64,000 nucleotides of DNA from Rhynchopus euleeides (taxonomy: Eukaryota > Euglenozoa > Diplonemea > Diplonemida > Diplonemidae), in assembly GCA_963210315.1 (NCBI GenBank), contig OY723267.1:620001-684000 (forward strand), given 5' to 3'. The position numbers and the translations under genes were made by a program. Below are positions 1-11,616 of the stretch, piece by piece. A model generated the notes under the pieces. That model did no database searches. It was not told the DNA's origin and saw only the letters and a program-made list of their open reading frames with translations. Position 1 is the first letter of the stretch. Each line of letters starts with the position of its first letter.

Positions 1-242
1 GTGGAAAAGATGCATGAGTGATGTGCAGGCAGCAATCAGCGTGATAACACGAGGGCTGTGTGTTGAGAGTTGGGTGGGGACGGGGTTGTCTTATAGTTTT
101 TTCAGCCTGTGCACTACGGCATCGATAGATACGGCATCCGTATGAACGTTTGTTTTGTTTCGTTTCCGGGTTTCAGGTTGCCCCCGCCCCCCCCTCCCAC
201 ACCCCACCCACGGGATCAACTGCCGCCAGGCCAACACATTTC
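1..242. other. Noncoding window edge
   Basis: This is sequence downstream (on the minus strand) of the amidase stop codon. It contains a C-rich run near 180-215. I see no gene or conserved motif in it. Confidence 0.5.
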
Positions 243-1757
243 TCACTCGTACCCCGTGGGCTCCTGGAACTGGAAGCCAGACCCGCCCGCCTCCGCCAGC
301 ACCTTCGCAAAGGTGATACAGTCATAGTCGGAGTACTTTGCACCCACTACCTGCAGCCCTGTGGGCAGCCCGTTGGACTCCGCCCTGCCTGCGGGGAAGG
401 TGACGGAGGGGAGGTAGAACCCGGAGCACAGGGCTGCCCAGAACACCTGCTTGTGGTAGGGCACTGTGTGCCCATTCGCCCCGGGGAGCACACGGGAGTT
501 CACCTTCCAGAAGGGCATCGGGTCGTCGGTGCAGTCGTGGGGCCACGCCGTGGAGCAGGCACACGGCATCAGGATGAAGTCGTACGACTGGAAGAAGTGC
601 TCCATCTTCTCGCAGATGGTGAGACGCCTCCCGTGCGCCTGCCACCAGGAGTGGAAGCGCTGCCCCATCCAGCGCGCCTGCTTCTCCTCATCAGACGACC
701 CGACCGCCGCGTCGCTCGCCTGGCCCGCCTCCCGCGCCGCCTCCGCCGGCAGCGACACCGTCTCCGCCGCAGCCAGCAGCTGCAGATAGGTGTCGAACAT
801 CTCCTCGGAGCTGAAGTCGGGACGGGCAGCCTCATCGACCTGCGCGCCCCCCTCCCTCAGCACCTTCACGGTGCGGGCCAGGCTCGCCTTGATGTCGTCA
901 TCCACCGGCGCGATGCTGTCATCCCCCCACACAGCAACGCGGTACTGCGAGAGCGGCTTCGCCGGGGAGCGTGGAAGCTCCAGCTTCCAACCCCGCGCCT
1001 CCGCACCCTCTGGGCCCGCCAGGACATCCAGCATCAGAGACAGGTCGTCGGCAGAGCGCCCCATGGGCCCCTTCACGACAAGGTCGATATGGATGTAGCC
1101 GCTGGGGTCGCCGCACGACGCCTCCACATCCTGCGGGGCGTGGCCCCTGCGTGAGATGACCTCATAGGTCGGCTTCAGGCCCCACACGCCGCAGCAGTGT
1201 GCGGGCACACGGATCGAGCCACCGATGTCACCCCCGACCTCCAGCGCGGTGAGCCCCGCCGCAAGCGCCGCAGAGCTGCCGCCGCTGCTGCCTCCCGGGG
1301 TGCGGGACAGGTCGAATGGGTTGGAGGTGCAGCCGTACACAGGGTTGAAGGTCTGCGTGTCGTTAACGCCGACAGGCAGGTTGGTCTTACCGAACACCAC
1401 GGCGCCGGCACGGATGAGGCGGGACACGGCAGAGGAGTGGGCAGCAGCCTTTGTCGACTTGAGGCTCTCGAACCCACATGTGGAGGGGAGCCCCTCCACG
1501 TCGTTGTTCTCCTTCACTGTCATGGGCACACCGTGCAGCGGGCCCCATGACTCGCCCTGCGCGAGAGCCGCGTCAGCCTGGTCTGCCCTTTGGCGGGCAC
1601 GTTCGAAATCACGCACCACCACAGCGTTCACCTTCGTGTCATACTTCTCGATACGCGAGATAAACAGCTCCAGAAGCTCCCTGCTGGTCACCCGCTTGCT
1701 GCGGATATCCTCAGCAAGCTCTGCCCCGCTGCGAAATGCAATACTCCTCACGGCCAT
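243..1757 (-). CDS. Amidase signature (AS) family hydrolase
   Basis: Single-exon gene of 504 residues, a normal length for the amidase signature family, which hydrolyses carboxamides (bacterial amidases, GatA, FAAH). The Ser-cisSer-Lys triad is visible: Lys82 in MTVKEN, Ser157 in TPGGSSGGSSAA and nucleophile Ser181 in DIGGSIRVPAHCCG. The 24-residue gap between the two serines equals that in FAAH. No signal peptide or membrane segment is evident, so it is probably cytosolic. The substrate cannot be told; GatA is less likely because no GatB or GatC lies nearby. The ATG at 1757 sits 19 nt downstream of a C-rich tract ending TATGCAG, a plausible trans-splice acceptor. The family call is firm; the substrate is unknown. 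Confidence 0.93.
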   Translation of the reverse strand: MAVRSIAFRSGAELAEDIRSKRVTSRELLELFISRIEKYDTKVNAVVVRDFERARQRADQADAALAQGESWGPLHGVPMTVKENNDVEGLPSTCGFESLKSTKAAAHSSAVSRLIRAGAVVFGKTNLPVGVNDTQTFNPVYGCTSNPFDLSRTPGGSSGGSSAALAAGLTALEVGGDIGGSIRVPAHCCGVWGLKPTYEVISRRGHAPQDVEASCGDPSGYIHIDLVVKGPMGRSADDLSLMLDVLAGPEGAEARGWKLELPRSPAKPLSQYRVAVWGDDSIAPVDDDIKASLARTVKVLREGGAQVDEAARPDFSSEEMFDTYLQLLAAAETVSLPAEAAREAGQASDAAVGSSDEEKQARWMGQRFHSWWQAHGRRLTICEKMEHFFQSYDFILMPCACSTAWPHDCTDDPMPFWKVNSRVLPGANGHTVPYHKQVFWAALCSGFYLPSVTFPAGRAESNGLPTGLQVVGAKYSDYDCITFAKVLAEAGGSGFQFQEPTGYE

Positions 1758-1850
1758 TGCTACCCTCGCCTCGCCTGCATAGGGGGGGGGGGGGGGAGGG
1801 GCTGGGTGTTTGCTGCTGCTGGGAAGGAAGCGCCTCCAACACCAGAGACA

Positions 1851-2377
1851 TTAGTTGGGTTCGAACCGAACGAGGTCCGACCCCGGCCCGTCGGCCACAG
1901 GTCCGAGCTAGCCTGTCGAGCAGGCTATCCAGCGTCCGTCCGGCATGCGTGTGTGGGGGTGGGGAAGGGACAAGACACACGGGACACACACCGGTGTTAG
2001 ATTTAAAAATGGAAGCTAGAAGGGCACACACCACAGGACGGCAGGGGGCTGATGGCAGCCCCCTACCCGCCCCCTCAGACGGAGTGAAGAAGTGTAGCTA
2101 AGCTACTAGCAAACGAATGCCCGAAGGCCTCTCAAGCAGTGTGACTAGCAATTGCCTCGTAACCTGCGAGCCGACGAGCGCCAGCTGTTGCGTGCACCAC
2201 GGTAAAAGGGAAATCACAAACACCACAACATCAATAACGCTCAAAGCTGCGAAAAAGGGCCCCCCGCTGTATTGAAATAGGGCACGCAGCGGAAAAATGA
2301 ACGGATCTTCGCCGGTCTCTACCCTCACCGTTACCGGGGTTCGCCACGTGGAGGCGCCCGTTCAAAAGGTTCACCCC
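1851..2377 (-). mobile_element. Short retroposon with HDV-like ribozyme 5' end
   Basis: A 527-bp insertion on the minus strand is flanked by perfect 18-bp direct repeats, CCTCCAACACCAGAGACA on the plus strand, at 1833-1850 and 2378-2395. Read on the minus strand it starts GGGGTGAACC directly after the target duplication and ends CGGTTCGAACCCAACTAA. The first 79 nt fold as an HDV-like ribozyme (separate entry). It has no coding capacity, so it is probably a non-autonomous retroposon mobilised by a non-LTR element, comparable in design to trypanosomatid elements with a 5' Pr77-type ribozyme. A second member of the family lies at 41595-42426. Confidence 0.8.
2299..2377 (-). ncRNA. HDV-like self-cleaving ribozyme (retroposon 5' end)
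   Basis: On the minus strand from 2377: P1 is GGGGT with ACCCC, P2 is GAACGG with CCGTTC, P3 is CGCC with GGCG around loop TCCACGT, and P4 is CGGT with ACCG. J4/2 carries GGCGAA, the same string that holds the catalytic cytosine in the HDV ribozyme. The predicted cleavage site is exactly the first base of the element. Pairings were made by eye. Compared with the copy at 42338-42426, P3 changes from CGCC/GGCG to CACC/GGTG, a compensatory change. Confidence 0.85.
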
Positions 2378-2575
2378 CCTCCAACACCAGAGACAGATGA
2401 GAGACGAGAACCAACTCTGCCAATAAATCAACTCTCGGAGGGGAGGCAAGGCGGGGGGGGCTCTCAAAGAACTCACACTCACCGGTCCCACAGATGAGTC
2501 GCACTGCCCGTCGGTGCAGCCAGACGTCGGTTCCCCTTCGGAGGCGTTGGGGGTAAGGTGTTGTTTAGCTAGAGT

Positions 2576-3844
2576 TTGGAGGTGGGAGAGAGAGAGAGAG
2601 AGAGCTACTGGGCCTCGAGCAAGTCGTGGGGCCTGGACCTTACCCCGTCGTATACCGAGGTGCCCGACCGGGACACGCGAAGCGAACAGTGGGACCCTAC
2701 TCCCGTAGCCCCCACCCGTGACCCCCTCGACACGGTCAGCCCGAGGTCGGCGCCGTGCGGCGCTGAGCGCTATGCCCCCCGTTCGGAGGTGCTGGCTCGC
2801 AACGTCTGCAGGGCCCACTCCAAGCCCAAGTGCCATGACTGCGACGCGGCGGGGCACAACCGAACCCTGCGAATGGAAGACTGCTGCCGGGCCCACCACC
2901 GCCAGGATGACGGACTGCCCGTGCAGTTCTGCAGCACGCACCGGCTGCTCCGCTGCGGCACCTGCAGCTCCTCCAACATGTGCTGCAAGCGTGGCCACCA
3001 CGGCTGCCGCGACCATGACCTGCCCCCCTGCGGGGTCTGCGCCTCTCTGCCTGAGATGGATGACAGACGCCCCACCGCTTGCTGCAAGAAGGGCCACCAC
3101 GCCCCTCCCGCCCCTGCGACGCCTGTGGAGGCAGACGCCCCCACCCCGCCGCCCCATGTGCCGCCAACCCCGCCCTTCCCAGAGGCGACTGCGCCTACCG
3201 TGGGGGATCTTCCCTCCACCACGCCACCCCGTGTGCCTGCGCCTCAGCCCTCCCCTGAAGCGACCCCGTGTCCCGCTACTCCCGAGCCCGCCACCCCTCC
3301 AGTTATCCTGAAGAGGCTGGCCCATACCGTGTGCTCCCCGGGCTCACCCCACCGCCACCTGATGCAGCCTCGTAGGAGGCTCTCACCCGACGGCGTCAGG
3401 CCATCCATCCCCGCCGTGGCGCAGCTGAAGCGCACCGCCTTAGAGGCGCATACCGGTTCCACCCCGGCACTGCCTGCCCAAAGGCCTAGGGTCGACCACG
3501 TGATTCCCACCGCTAACGCTGACGTTGACGTGGGCGCCGCTGATCCGGACCCACCTTCTCCTACTACCTCCCCTCCCGACGGCGTGTCCGTTGACGCAGC
3601 CCTTCCCCAAAGGCCCCGTTCTGGTGCCTCTTCCTCCTCCGCCCGTGCGCGGTCACCGCACGCGCCTACAGGCTTCCGGGCCTACCTTAATCCTCCTTCC
3701 TCACGTAGCGCGTCACCGGGCGCTACAGACCGTGTGGCGCCTGCGCCTCCTCCTCCTCCTGTGTCACTTCCCTCACCCCACCAGAGCAGCTCCTCTCTCA
3801 AACAAGGGGAGTCTACCGGGCCGCGGGCCCGCGTAGTTAAGTAG
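2576..3844 (+). CDS. Cys/His-rich, Pro-rich protein of a repeated element
   Basis: This reading frame is open on the plus strand, against the host gene direction. It has a Cys/His-rich block at about 2798-3105 with repeated CxxC and CCKRGHH/CCKKGHH motifs, resembling B-box or other zinc-binding fingers, and then a low-complexity Pro/Ser/Ala tail ending VVK at 3844. There is no in-frame ATG near the 5' end. An ATG at 2494, after TCCCACAG and followed by a possible GTAAGG donor at 2553, could supply a first exon; this is a guess. A 5'-truncated homologous copy lies inverted at about 39960-40690 with the same 3' boundary, so this is more likely an ORF of a mobile element than a host gene. Function unknown. 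Confidence 0.5.
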   Translation: MEVGERERESYWASSKSWGLDLTPSYTEVPDRDTRSEQWDPTPVAPTRDPLDTVSPRSAPCGAERYAPRSEVLARNVCRAHSKPKCHDCDAAGHNRTLRMEDCCRAHHRQDDGLPVQFCSTHRLLRCGTCSSSNMCCKRGHHGCRDHDLPPCGVCASLPEMDDRRPTACCKKGHHAPPAPATPVEADAPTPPPHVPPTPPFPEATAPTVGDLPSTTPPRVPAPQPSPEATPCPATPEPATPPVILKRLAHTVCSPGSPHRHLMQPRRRLSPDGVRPSIPAVAQLKRTALEAHTGSTPALPAQRPRVDHVIPTANADVDVGAADPDPPSPTTSPPDGVSVDAALPQRPRSGASSSSARARSPHAPTGFRAYLNPPSSRSASPGATDRVAPAPPPPPVSLPSPHQSSSSLKQGESTGPRARVVK

Positions 3845-3899
3845 ACGACACCCTTGGGGTGCGAGTATTTTCGTTTCGGGGATATTCACACTATAAGCA

Positions 3900-4132
<233 letters not shown>

Positions 4133-6108
4133 GTGCACAGGGCAGTGCCAGCATTGGGAAAGCCACAGAGCACGACGAACACGAAGAACGCATGGGGAGG
4201 GGGGGGTGGGGTGGTGGGGGGTGTGTGGATGACCGCCGTGAGACGACGTGATAATATTTTTCCGTCGGATAGTTCCGCGATAGTTTATTTTGTTTCGGTT
4301 GAGCGCTGGGATTTTGTCCACAGCACCCGCGCCGCCTTTCCGGAGGAGGAACCCTCACTTCGTGCATCCGCCCCTACCACCACCCACCCCCTCCACCCTG
4401 CAGCCCTTTTTTATAACGTTGCCGCATGACGAGCGACACACCGTATGACATCCAGCATCCATGTTACTGGGAGGAGCCATAGACTCTAGGCCTTTCAGGC
4501 TGTCGGGTTATAACCCCGTTTTTTGGTTCTGCAGGTTCAGGGTGAGGTGAATGTTGTCTTCGCATTAACGATATGAACTCTTCTTTGTGTGAGCAGGGGG
4601 AGCTGAGGGTTCAAACCGGGGTTCAAAAAGCACCGCAAAGTGCGGTCTATACCCAACACATGTGAGACTCGTCCCCTCCCCCCCCATCCCGTCTGCACCT
4701 ACAGCCCCGCCCCCCCCTCCCTCTGCCCTGGTAGGGCAGAGGGAAGGTATGAGGTATGATGGCTGCCCTGTTGTGTTCTACCAAAGCAACCTGACCACCC
4801 GATGTTCGATAGCAACCACAGGTTTTGGTCGTTCGTCCACATCAGCTGGTTTGCTTTGAAATAGAACAATCACCTAGAGGGGGGTGGGGGCGGTTCCGAA
4901 CCCGGAGCGATTCGGCATTGCCAAAACCACTTCCCGCAACGCAGCGGGACGGCGTGATATGGTTTTAAAAGGGCAAGAACCAAAAAAAAGAGGCCGAAAC
5001 TAACAAATGATACATTTTTTTCGATTTCTCGGAAGCAGTGGGGGAGGGGGAGGGGACTACAGGAGGCCCTTTTTTTAAAGCTTTGCCAAACGGAGGCATG
5101 AGAGAGTCGGCTGTCATAGCCTCGTTCCGCCCCTCCCCCACCTCCACCCCACCCCGCAACAGTTTAAGTTGGCCCGAGTAGGCGATATCACAAGCATTGG
5201 GCTGCAGAATGGCGCTGCTCTCGCCGAATGCAGGGGCTTGCTATCGCATAGTCCTTTTTGCCCAGCACAGCCCGGATGAACACACCCAAGAGCAAGGCGG
5301 GAATATGATTCAGTCACTGAGTGGCACTGCGGCAACGCAACATGAGCCATGCGGCTCGGCATCGTTAAACCCCCACCCCTGCCCCCTCCCCCCGACCCAC
5401 CCCCAGCGACTGACTGATGGATAAAAAAAATTCGCACACCCTTCTGCCATGAGATACAATCACCCTGCCCAACAACTGTAAAACAGTTCCGAACTGCTTG
5501 TGGTTGAGCGCACACCTGTGTCGCAAAGCCGTGAAGGCCCTGTGAAGTGGCATTTTTAAGGTGTTGATCCGAAGGCGACAGGAGTGCAGTGTTCTTCTTC
5601 CTTCGCCCATTTCGCGACTTTCGCTTTCGCCCGGCTCGCAACTCGTAAAATGAGAATAAAATACAGGACAGCGGAGGCAACAAACAAGCAACGCATCGAC
5701 CCTTGCATCCTCCCTCTGAGGGCGTGGGATATGCGAACTAGAAGCGGACAGAATAGACGGAAAGGCAACACGGCGGTGGAGGGAAGGACAGATGTGTGAG
5801 GTAAACTGCGACAAAGAAAACGCACCAGACTCGTTTGTTTGGTTGTGCGCAAAACAAAGAAAGGTAATACCATAGCCGAACCGGCATGCTTGCAAACCAG
5901 CCAATATGATGAAAGCGGCTGGGGTGCGGCGGGTAGAACTCACACAACTCCACACGCCAGGAGTCAGAACGAACCCCAATCCAAAGGAGGGCCCAGCCCA
6001 ACCCAAATTGCGTCGCCTAGCCTGTCCAACTTTTTCACGGAAAACGCAACCCCTACTGCGAAGGAGCGACTCACACACTGCCCACCACCACCACCCCGCC
6101 CTACCTCT
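4133..6108. other. Intergenic, no gene seen
   Basis: About 2 kb between the GA microsatellite and the coiled-coil gene. It holds scattered G- and C-runs and short unrelated open frames with no recognisable protein signal on either strand. The string GGTTCAAACC near 4609 lacks the rest of a tRNA. Confidence 0.5.
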
Positions 6109-8102
6109 TCAACAGCTGGAGTAGGACGCGAGCCCCACCTGCAGCAGCAGGGTGCACAGCAGCGCCAGCACACCGAAGAGGATGACCCACCGCTCGGGAG
6201 ACTGGCGGGCCGGCTGGGCGGAGGCGGTGTCGACACCACTGCCCGGCGGAGCTGCAGGGTTGTGCGGGGGTGTCTGCGTGCTGCTGGAGGAGCGGGGCGC
6301 TCTGGGCGACAGGAGCTGCTGCTCCGCCTGCTGCAGCTCCGCTGCAGGCGGAGCCCCGCGCTGCACGGCGGCAAGGATGTCGGCTGCAGGCTCCTGTGTC
6401 TCTAACACCGCCAGAGCCACCGCCTGTTTCACCTCGCGCAGCGTCTCGCGGCAGGCCGCGATAACCGCCTTGCAGTCGCGCAGCCCGTCTGCAGTGTTGC
6501 CGCGCCTCCGCTCCTGGGAGACGCTGTGGTGTGGGCTGAGGGGGAGGCGGGTGGGGCTGCGCGCCTGCCACTGGAGGTAGCTGTCGCAGCCGCCCTTGTC
6601 GTTGAGGCGCCTCCGCAGCTGCGCGTTCTCAGCCCGCAGCAGGTCGGCGTCGGGGCGGGCGGCGCCCGCCTCCTCCGCCTCGCAGAGGCTGCTGCGCAGG
6701 CGTGCCACCTCGCCGCGCAGTGCAGCCAGCTCCTCGAGGTGGGCGGCGCGGAGACGGCAGGCGTCGGCCTCAGCCTCCGCCTCGCAGCGTGCCTGCTGCA
6801 GCAGGCACTGCCCCAGGTGGGCGTGCTCGCGCAGGGCGACGAAGGAGAACATTGCGGGCTGAGAGGCGGCGGCAGACTGTGCCATCGTGTCGCGCAGTGT
6901 GGCGACGTCGTCGCGCACTGCCCCAAGGGAGTGCGAGAGCGAGGTGGCGCTGAGGGAGATGCGTGTGAGGGCAGCCTTGCGTCCGGCGGACTCGGCCTCG
7001 TGGAGGTGGCAGGTCCTGCAGGAGAGTGGCTTAGACGGTGACCCGAGGAACCGGTCAAGTGCTGCCTCGGAGGAGCCTATCGGAGAGGACGGGCATTCGT
7101 CCGCCATCTGCTCCTGCAGCCCCGTGAGCTGCTTCGTGAGGCGTTCGTTGATGGAGTCGATGGCGGCGTGGTCTGCAGTGACCCCGCGGAGCTGCTCCTG
7201 GAGGCGTGAGACTTCGTCGACGAGGCGCTCGTTGGTCTCCTCCAGGGCGACGCTGCGGCTCCGGAAGCCTGCCATCTTGGAGTGGAGCTGCGCCTTGGCG
7301 AGGTGCAGGTCATCAATCACCTTAATGCAGCCTTGTCGCGTGTGCTCCGTGCAGTCGGACTGTGCATCGGGGGGTGTGTGTGGACGAGATACAAGAAACA
7401 AGCACAGGTTACATGCACATGGCAACCACACAGCCCCCCCCTACCCCGCAGCCCCCCTCCACACACCTGCCTCTCCGACCCCTTCCACAGCACCAGGTCC
7501 GCGCTGAGAGCAGCGTTGTGCGACTCGAGAGCCCGATTCGCATCCTTGAGCTCCGCAATTGTCACCAGCAGCTCCTCCGTCGTGCCGCGGTTGTCCTCGA
7601 GGAGCGAGGAGCCATACTCTGCCGCCCGCAGGAGGTTCGCGTCACTCTCCCGAAGCATATGCGAGACGTCCTGCAGCAGGCGGTACACCTGCTCCATGAG
7701 CGGGTGGGGTGCCTCACGCACCTCGCGCAGCGACAAGTCGAGACGTGGCGTACGCGGCGGACTGGAGGACTGCTCGTTGAGGTTCATAGTCCGCGGTGTC
7801 TTTTTGTAGGGCGAGAAAGGGGTCTGCGGGAGACTGCATGTCTCATCGAGAGGCAGCGTCGACTGGTCCCGTGTCCAGAGGGGCGGGACCTCCGCAAGCC
7901 TGTCCGCTGCATCCGACGCAGCGACACGGCTCTCGCACACCTGACGCAGCACGTTGAGCAGCACGGCTAGCCCCTCACGCCCCCGCCGCACCCCATGCTC
8001 GCTCTCGACAAAGGGCGACGACTGGCTGAAGTTCGTGTGCCCACCCTCGCTCTGGCCGCACCCCTCGTTGAGGCCGCTGCAGTTGATGGACAGCACCTCC
8101 AT
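6109..8102 (-). CDS. Tail-anchored coiled-coil protein, one intron
   Basis: Two exons, 7467-8102 and 6109-7359, are joined by a 107-bp phase-0 intron (donor GTGTGT, acceptor GCACAG), giving 628 residues. The upstream in-frame TTG is not used as start; ATG 8102 begins MEVLSINCSG. The N-terminal third is Ser/Pro-rich and carries TPRLDLSLREV-type segments. Residues of roughly 140 to 500 form long heptad-like coiled coils rich in Leu, Glu, Ala and Arg. The C terminus is a single hydrophobic helix, WVILFGVLALLCTLLLQVGL, followed by six residues, the layout of a tail-anchored membrane protein. It could be a golgin-like tether or a nuclear-envelope protein; no family is recognisable. Confidence 0.8.
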
Positions 8103-9356
8103 CAAGCGTGCGGCAGGGGGGTGGCGGAGGGGTGGTCAGGCCACCCCACACACAGCACACCGCCCGAGGTGCCTGGGAGGGGCGTGTGTCTGGCTGAGCA
8201 GGCGAGGAACACATGCAGAGTGTAAAGCGTGTGCCGGAGGGGGCGGTGGGGGTGGGGGGGGGGGGGTGCGGGGTGGCGTCGTCTGTTGTCAGGCCCAGCC
8301 GTGTCCCGTCGTTCGTCGCGGTTTGACAGCCAAACCGAATCCGGCATGACACACACATAGCGGCTGGGGGCAGTGCTTTGTGGTAACACATCCCCCTGCT
8401 GAAGGGGGCCCCGAAGGAGAGGGACACGGTGGGATCTTGTAAATTTTACATGTATAAATACAAGTATATACATGTATTATACATGTATAATACTTGCATG
8501 TCAACTATTATACATGTATAATACATGTATATGCCTGAAATATACATGTAAACGGGGGTCACAGCTATTGTTTACCTAGCTTTATGTAAATAGTAAATGT
8601 GCATGTAAATAATAGCTGTAAATAATATTCCATGTAAACAATACATGTAAATATTTTTTTACACACATATTGTTTACGTATTTATGCGTTTTTTTTTGCA
8701 CCTTTACCTACCACCCCCCCGTGTAAATGTCACCCCACAGGTGCAAAAATCGGGAGGGGGTGACATAAACACACCTTTTTTAGGTGACATAGCCACGGGG
8801 TGGTAGTTAGTGTAGGTCACACCCCTCCAGGGCCGCCTGGGGGTGACATAAACACACCCCTTTTGGGGGGTGACATATACCTGAGATTCCAGTTTTGTTG
8901 TGGGGAGAGGTTGCTAGGGAGGAGGTAGCATGGTGCGGGGGAGGGGGGTAAAGAGGTGCGGGGGAGGGGGGGGGGGGGGGGCGACCGGCACGCAAAAATG
9001 TGGAGGGGGGTTGTCGTACATAGTGCAAAAGCAAAGGTTTCGGGCCCAACCCAGTGGGCCCGAAGTGCAACCCAGGGAAAACCCATTGATCCCTTGCAGG
9101 AGATAGGGAGTCAAGGTACGCGTCACTGGCTGGTCGTCTCCCACGACAGGCAGTTGAGAAGAGGGATTCCAGTGCCTGCGCCTCATGCAGCGAAGGTCCC
9201 ATTCCGCCGTGTTCAGTGACATGTGTCGATAGTGTTGGCAGTTCTACGGGCTCTGAGCAACAATGCTCTAAGGAAAACAAGCCACTTGGCCGAGGGGGGC
9301 CGGGAGGCAGTTGGCTGCCGACAAAAAAAAACTCTCCATTGCTGGTGCCCCTGATT

Positions 9357-10330
9357 TACCCCTTTTTCACTACGCACAAACTACGCAATCTGGGGGGGGG
9401 GTCTCGCTTTTTGGTCCCCCCCCAGTTTTTTTTGGTCCCCCTTTCTGTGTGGCTACTGAGACAGGACTGGAGGCACTGCGCTGACCGAGCAAAAAATTAT
9501 TGCCAGAACTCACTATACACCGTACGAAAGAACGCACGACATGTGGGGCGGGACTCCAGAAACACCTGGGCAAGGTTGCCCCATGCCCAGAAACACCTGA
9601 GAAGGAAGTGAGTTCCAGGAGCCGCGTAGAACACCCTCGAGATTGTGAATGATGATACGATCACAGCCTTCAGGGCGCTGCGAGGTGCCACCCTGAAGGT
9701 GGCCCTTGACATCAAGGAGAGCGTCGGCCGAGGGGTCGACGAAAAGCTGAAGAAGGCGCTACTGGCACTGGATCCCGCGGGGTATACGGAGGTCACCGCC
9801 ACACAGGCAACCTCCGCTGACAACGTCCAGGAGACGTTATCCGAGGGGATCACAACGGCACTAGAGATCTGTGTCACGGGATCCAGGCGCCCACTCTCCC
9901 TCGACGGTCTGGGGATTGTTGTTGGGTATGGTGTCGTTTCCTGCAGCTGCAAAAAAGCGTAGCAACTGTGCTTCCTTCTTCCTTAATGATGCGTTGACGC
10001 TTCCACCCGGAGGAGCTGAAGCAGGCACCGCTTAATGATGCGTTGATGCTTCCACCCGACGAGCTGAAGCAGGCACCGCGCCAAAGGGCACCCCCAAAGA
10101 GACCTGCAAAGACTGCGTCGAAACCCGCACCGAAGGCTGCCAGCGCTGCAGCACCTGAAGAACCTGCAGCACCTGCAGCACCTGAAGCGCCTGCACCCTC
10201 ACTGACCCCGGAACAGCAAGAACTCCTTGAGTTTGGGGTCCCGGCATAGAGACAGAGAATGGCTGAGTACATCAAAAAATGAGACCCCCCCCCCCCTTTT
10301 CACTACGCACAAACTACGCAATATGGGGTC
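9357..10330. repeat. Direct-repeat-bounded block inside transposon
   Basis: The string TTTTCACTACGCACAAACTA, followed by CGCAAT, occurs at about 9364-9389 and again at about 10297-10322 in the same orientation. The 0.9-kb block between them holds the short frames at 9645-9962 and 10043-10249. It could be a nested insertion or a duplication relic. Confidence 0.5.
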
Positions 10331-10845
10331 GTCAGGGGCACCAATTGCATTGTTTGGAATCCATGCGGATCGTGGTGGGGTCACTTTGGTGACCGAGGTA
10401 CCAAGTCTGGCCCTTTAGAACACCTTCAAAAAATTTTCGAAAAACCAAAAAAAATAATTACATGTAAATAATAATCGTATGTAAACAATACATGTAAATA
10501 ATTTTATGTAAACAATAGCTGTAGGTAAACAATAGGTGTGAGGGGGGTTTAAAATACATGTATATCAAGTAAAAATACAAGTATAATACTTGCATGTCAA
10601 CTATTATACTTGTATTTTTACTTGATATACATGTATTTTACATGTATATTTCAGGCATTTACATGTATTTTACATGTATAATACTTGTCATGCAAGTATT
10701 ATACATGTAAAATACTTGCATGACAAGTAAAATACTTGCATGCAAGTAAAATACATGTATTTTACTTGCATGCAAGTATTATACATGTATTTTACTTGTC
10801 ATGCAAGTATTTTACATGTATAATACTTGCATGACAAGTATTATA

Positions 10846-11174
10846 CCGTATACGTAAATATTTTGGAACGTAAATATTATGGAACGTAAATATTATGGAA
10901 CGTAAATATTTTGGAACGCTGGTGGGTTGGCGTTCCAGATTTTTTTCGTTCCATAATATTTACAGGGCTTTCTGCGACTCGGGGACTTGAACCAGGTGAT
11001 CGGACGGCGTACAGAGTCCCTGACGGGACCTACTCGTGCACTTTTCGCGCGATTCCTGACGCAAGCCGTCCTCACCACCGAGTCCCGAACTGGCCCTGTA
11101 AATATTTTGGAACGTAAATATTATGGAACGGACCGGCCAAAAATGGGCCCGTTCCATAATATTTACGTATACGG
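10846..11174. mobile_element. TA-MITE copy a (329 bp)
   Basis: The terminal inverted repeat CCGTATACGTAAATATT bounds the element and TA is duplicated on both sides, as in Tc1/mariner-like MITEs. Subterminal GTAAATATTNTGGAACG units are repeated several times at each end. The interior, read on the minus strand, has a tRNA-like B box GGTTCAAGTCC and complementary GACTCGG/CCGAGTC ends, so part of it may be tRNA-derived. It is nested in the right arm of the 8425-11774 transposon. Confidence 0.75.
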
Positions 11175-11271
11175 TACATGTAAAATACATGTAAATGCCT
11201 GAAATATACATGTAAAATACATGTATATCAAGTAAAAATACAAGTATAATAGTTGACATGCAAGTATTATA

Positions 11272-11616
11272 CCGTATACGTAAATATTATGGAACGTAAA
11301 TATTATGGAACGGGCCCATTTTTGCCCGGTCCGTTCCATAATATTTACGTTCCAAAATATTTACAGGGCCAGTTGGGGACTCGGTGGTGAGGATGGTTTG
11401 CCTCAGGAATCGCACGAAAAGTGCACGAGTAGGTCCCGTCAGGGACTCTGTATGCCGTCCGATCACCTGGTCCAAGTCCCCGAGTCGCAGAAAGCCCTGT
11501 AAATATTATGGAACGAAAAAAATCTGGAACGCCAACCCACCAGCGTTCCATAATATTTACGTTCCATAATAATTACGTTCCATAATATTTACGTTCCAAA
11601 ATATTTACGTATACGG
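11272..11616. mobile_element. TA-MITE copy b (345 bp)
   Basis: Same family as the copy at 10846-11174 but inverted relative to it: CCGTATACG termini, flanking TA on both sides, and the same tRNA-like interior, now on the plus strand with a decayed B box GGTCCAAGTCC. The two inverted copies could pair into a very long hairpin. Confidence 0.75.

Noticed and set aside
150..1154. Long plus-strand frames opposite the amidase and other host genes (also opposite xylulokinase and CPSII)
   Set aside because: Antisense shadows caused by GC-rich third positions.
1858..1875. tRNA B box at GGTTCGAACC
   Set aside because: It is the 3' end of the ribozyme retroposon and has no tRNA around it.
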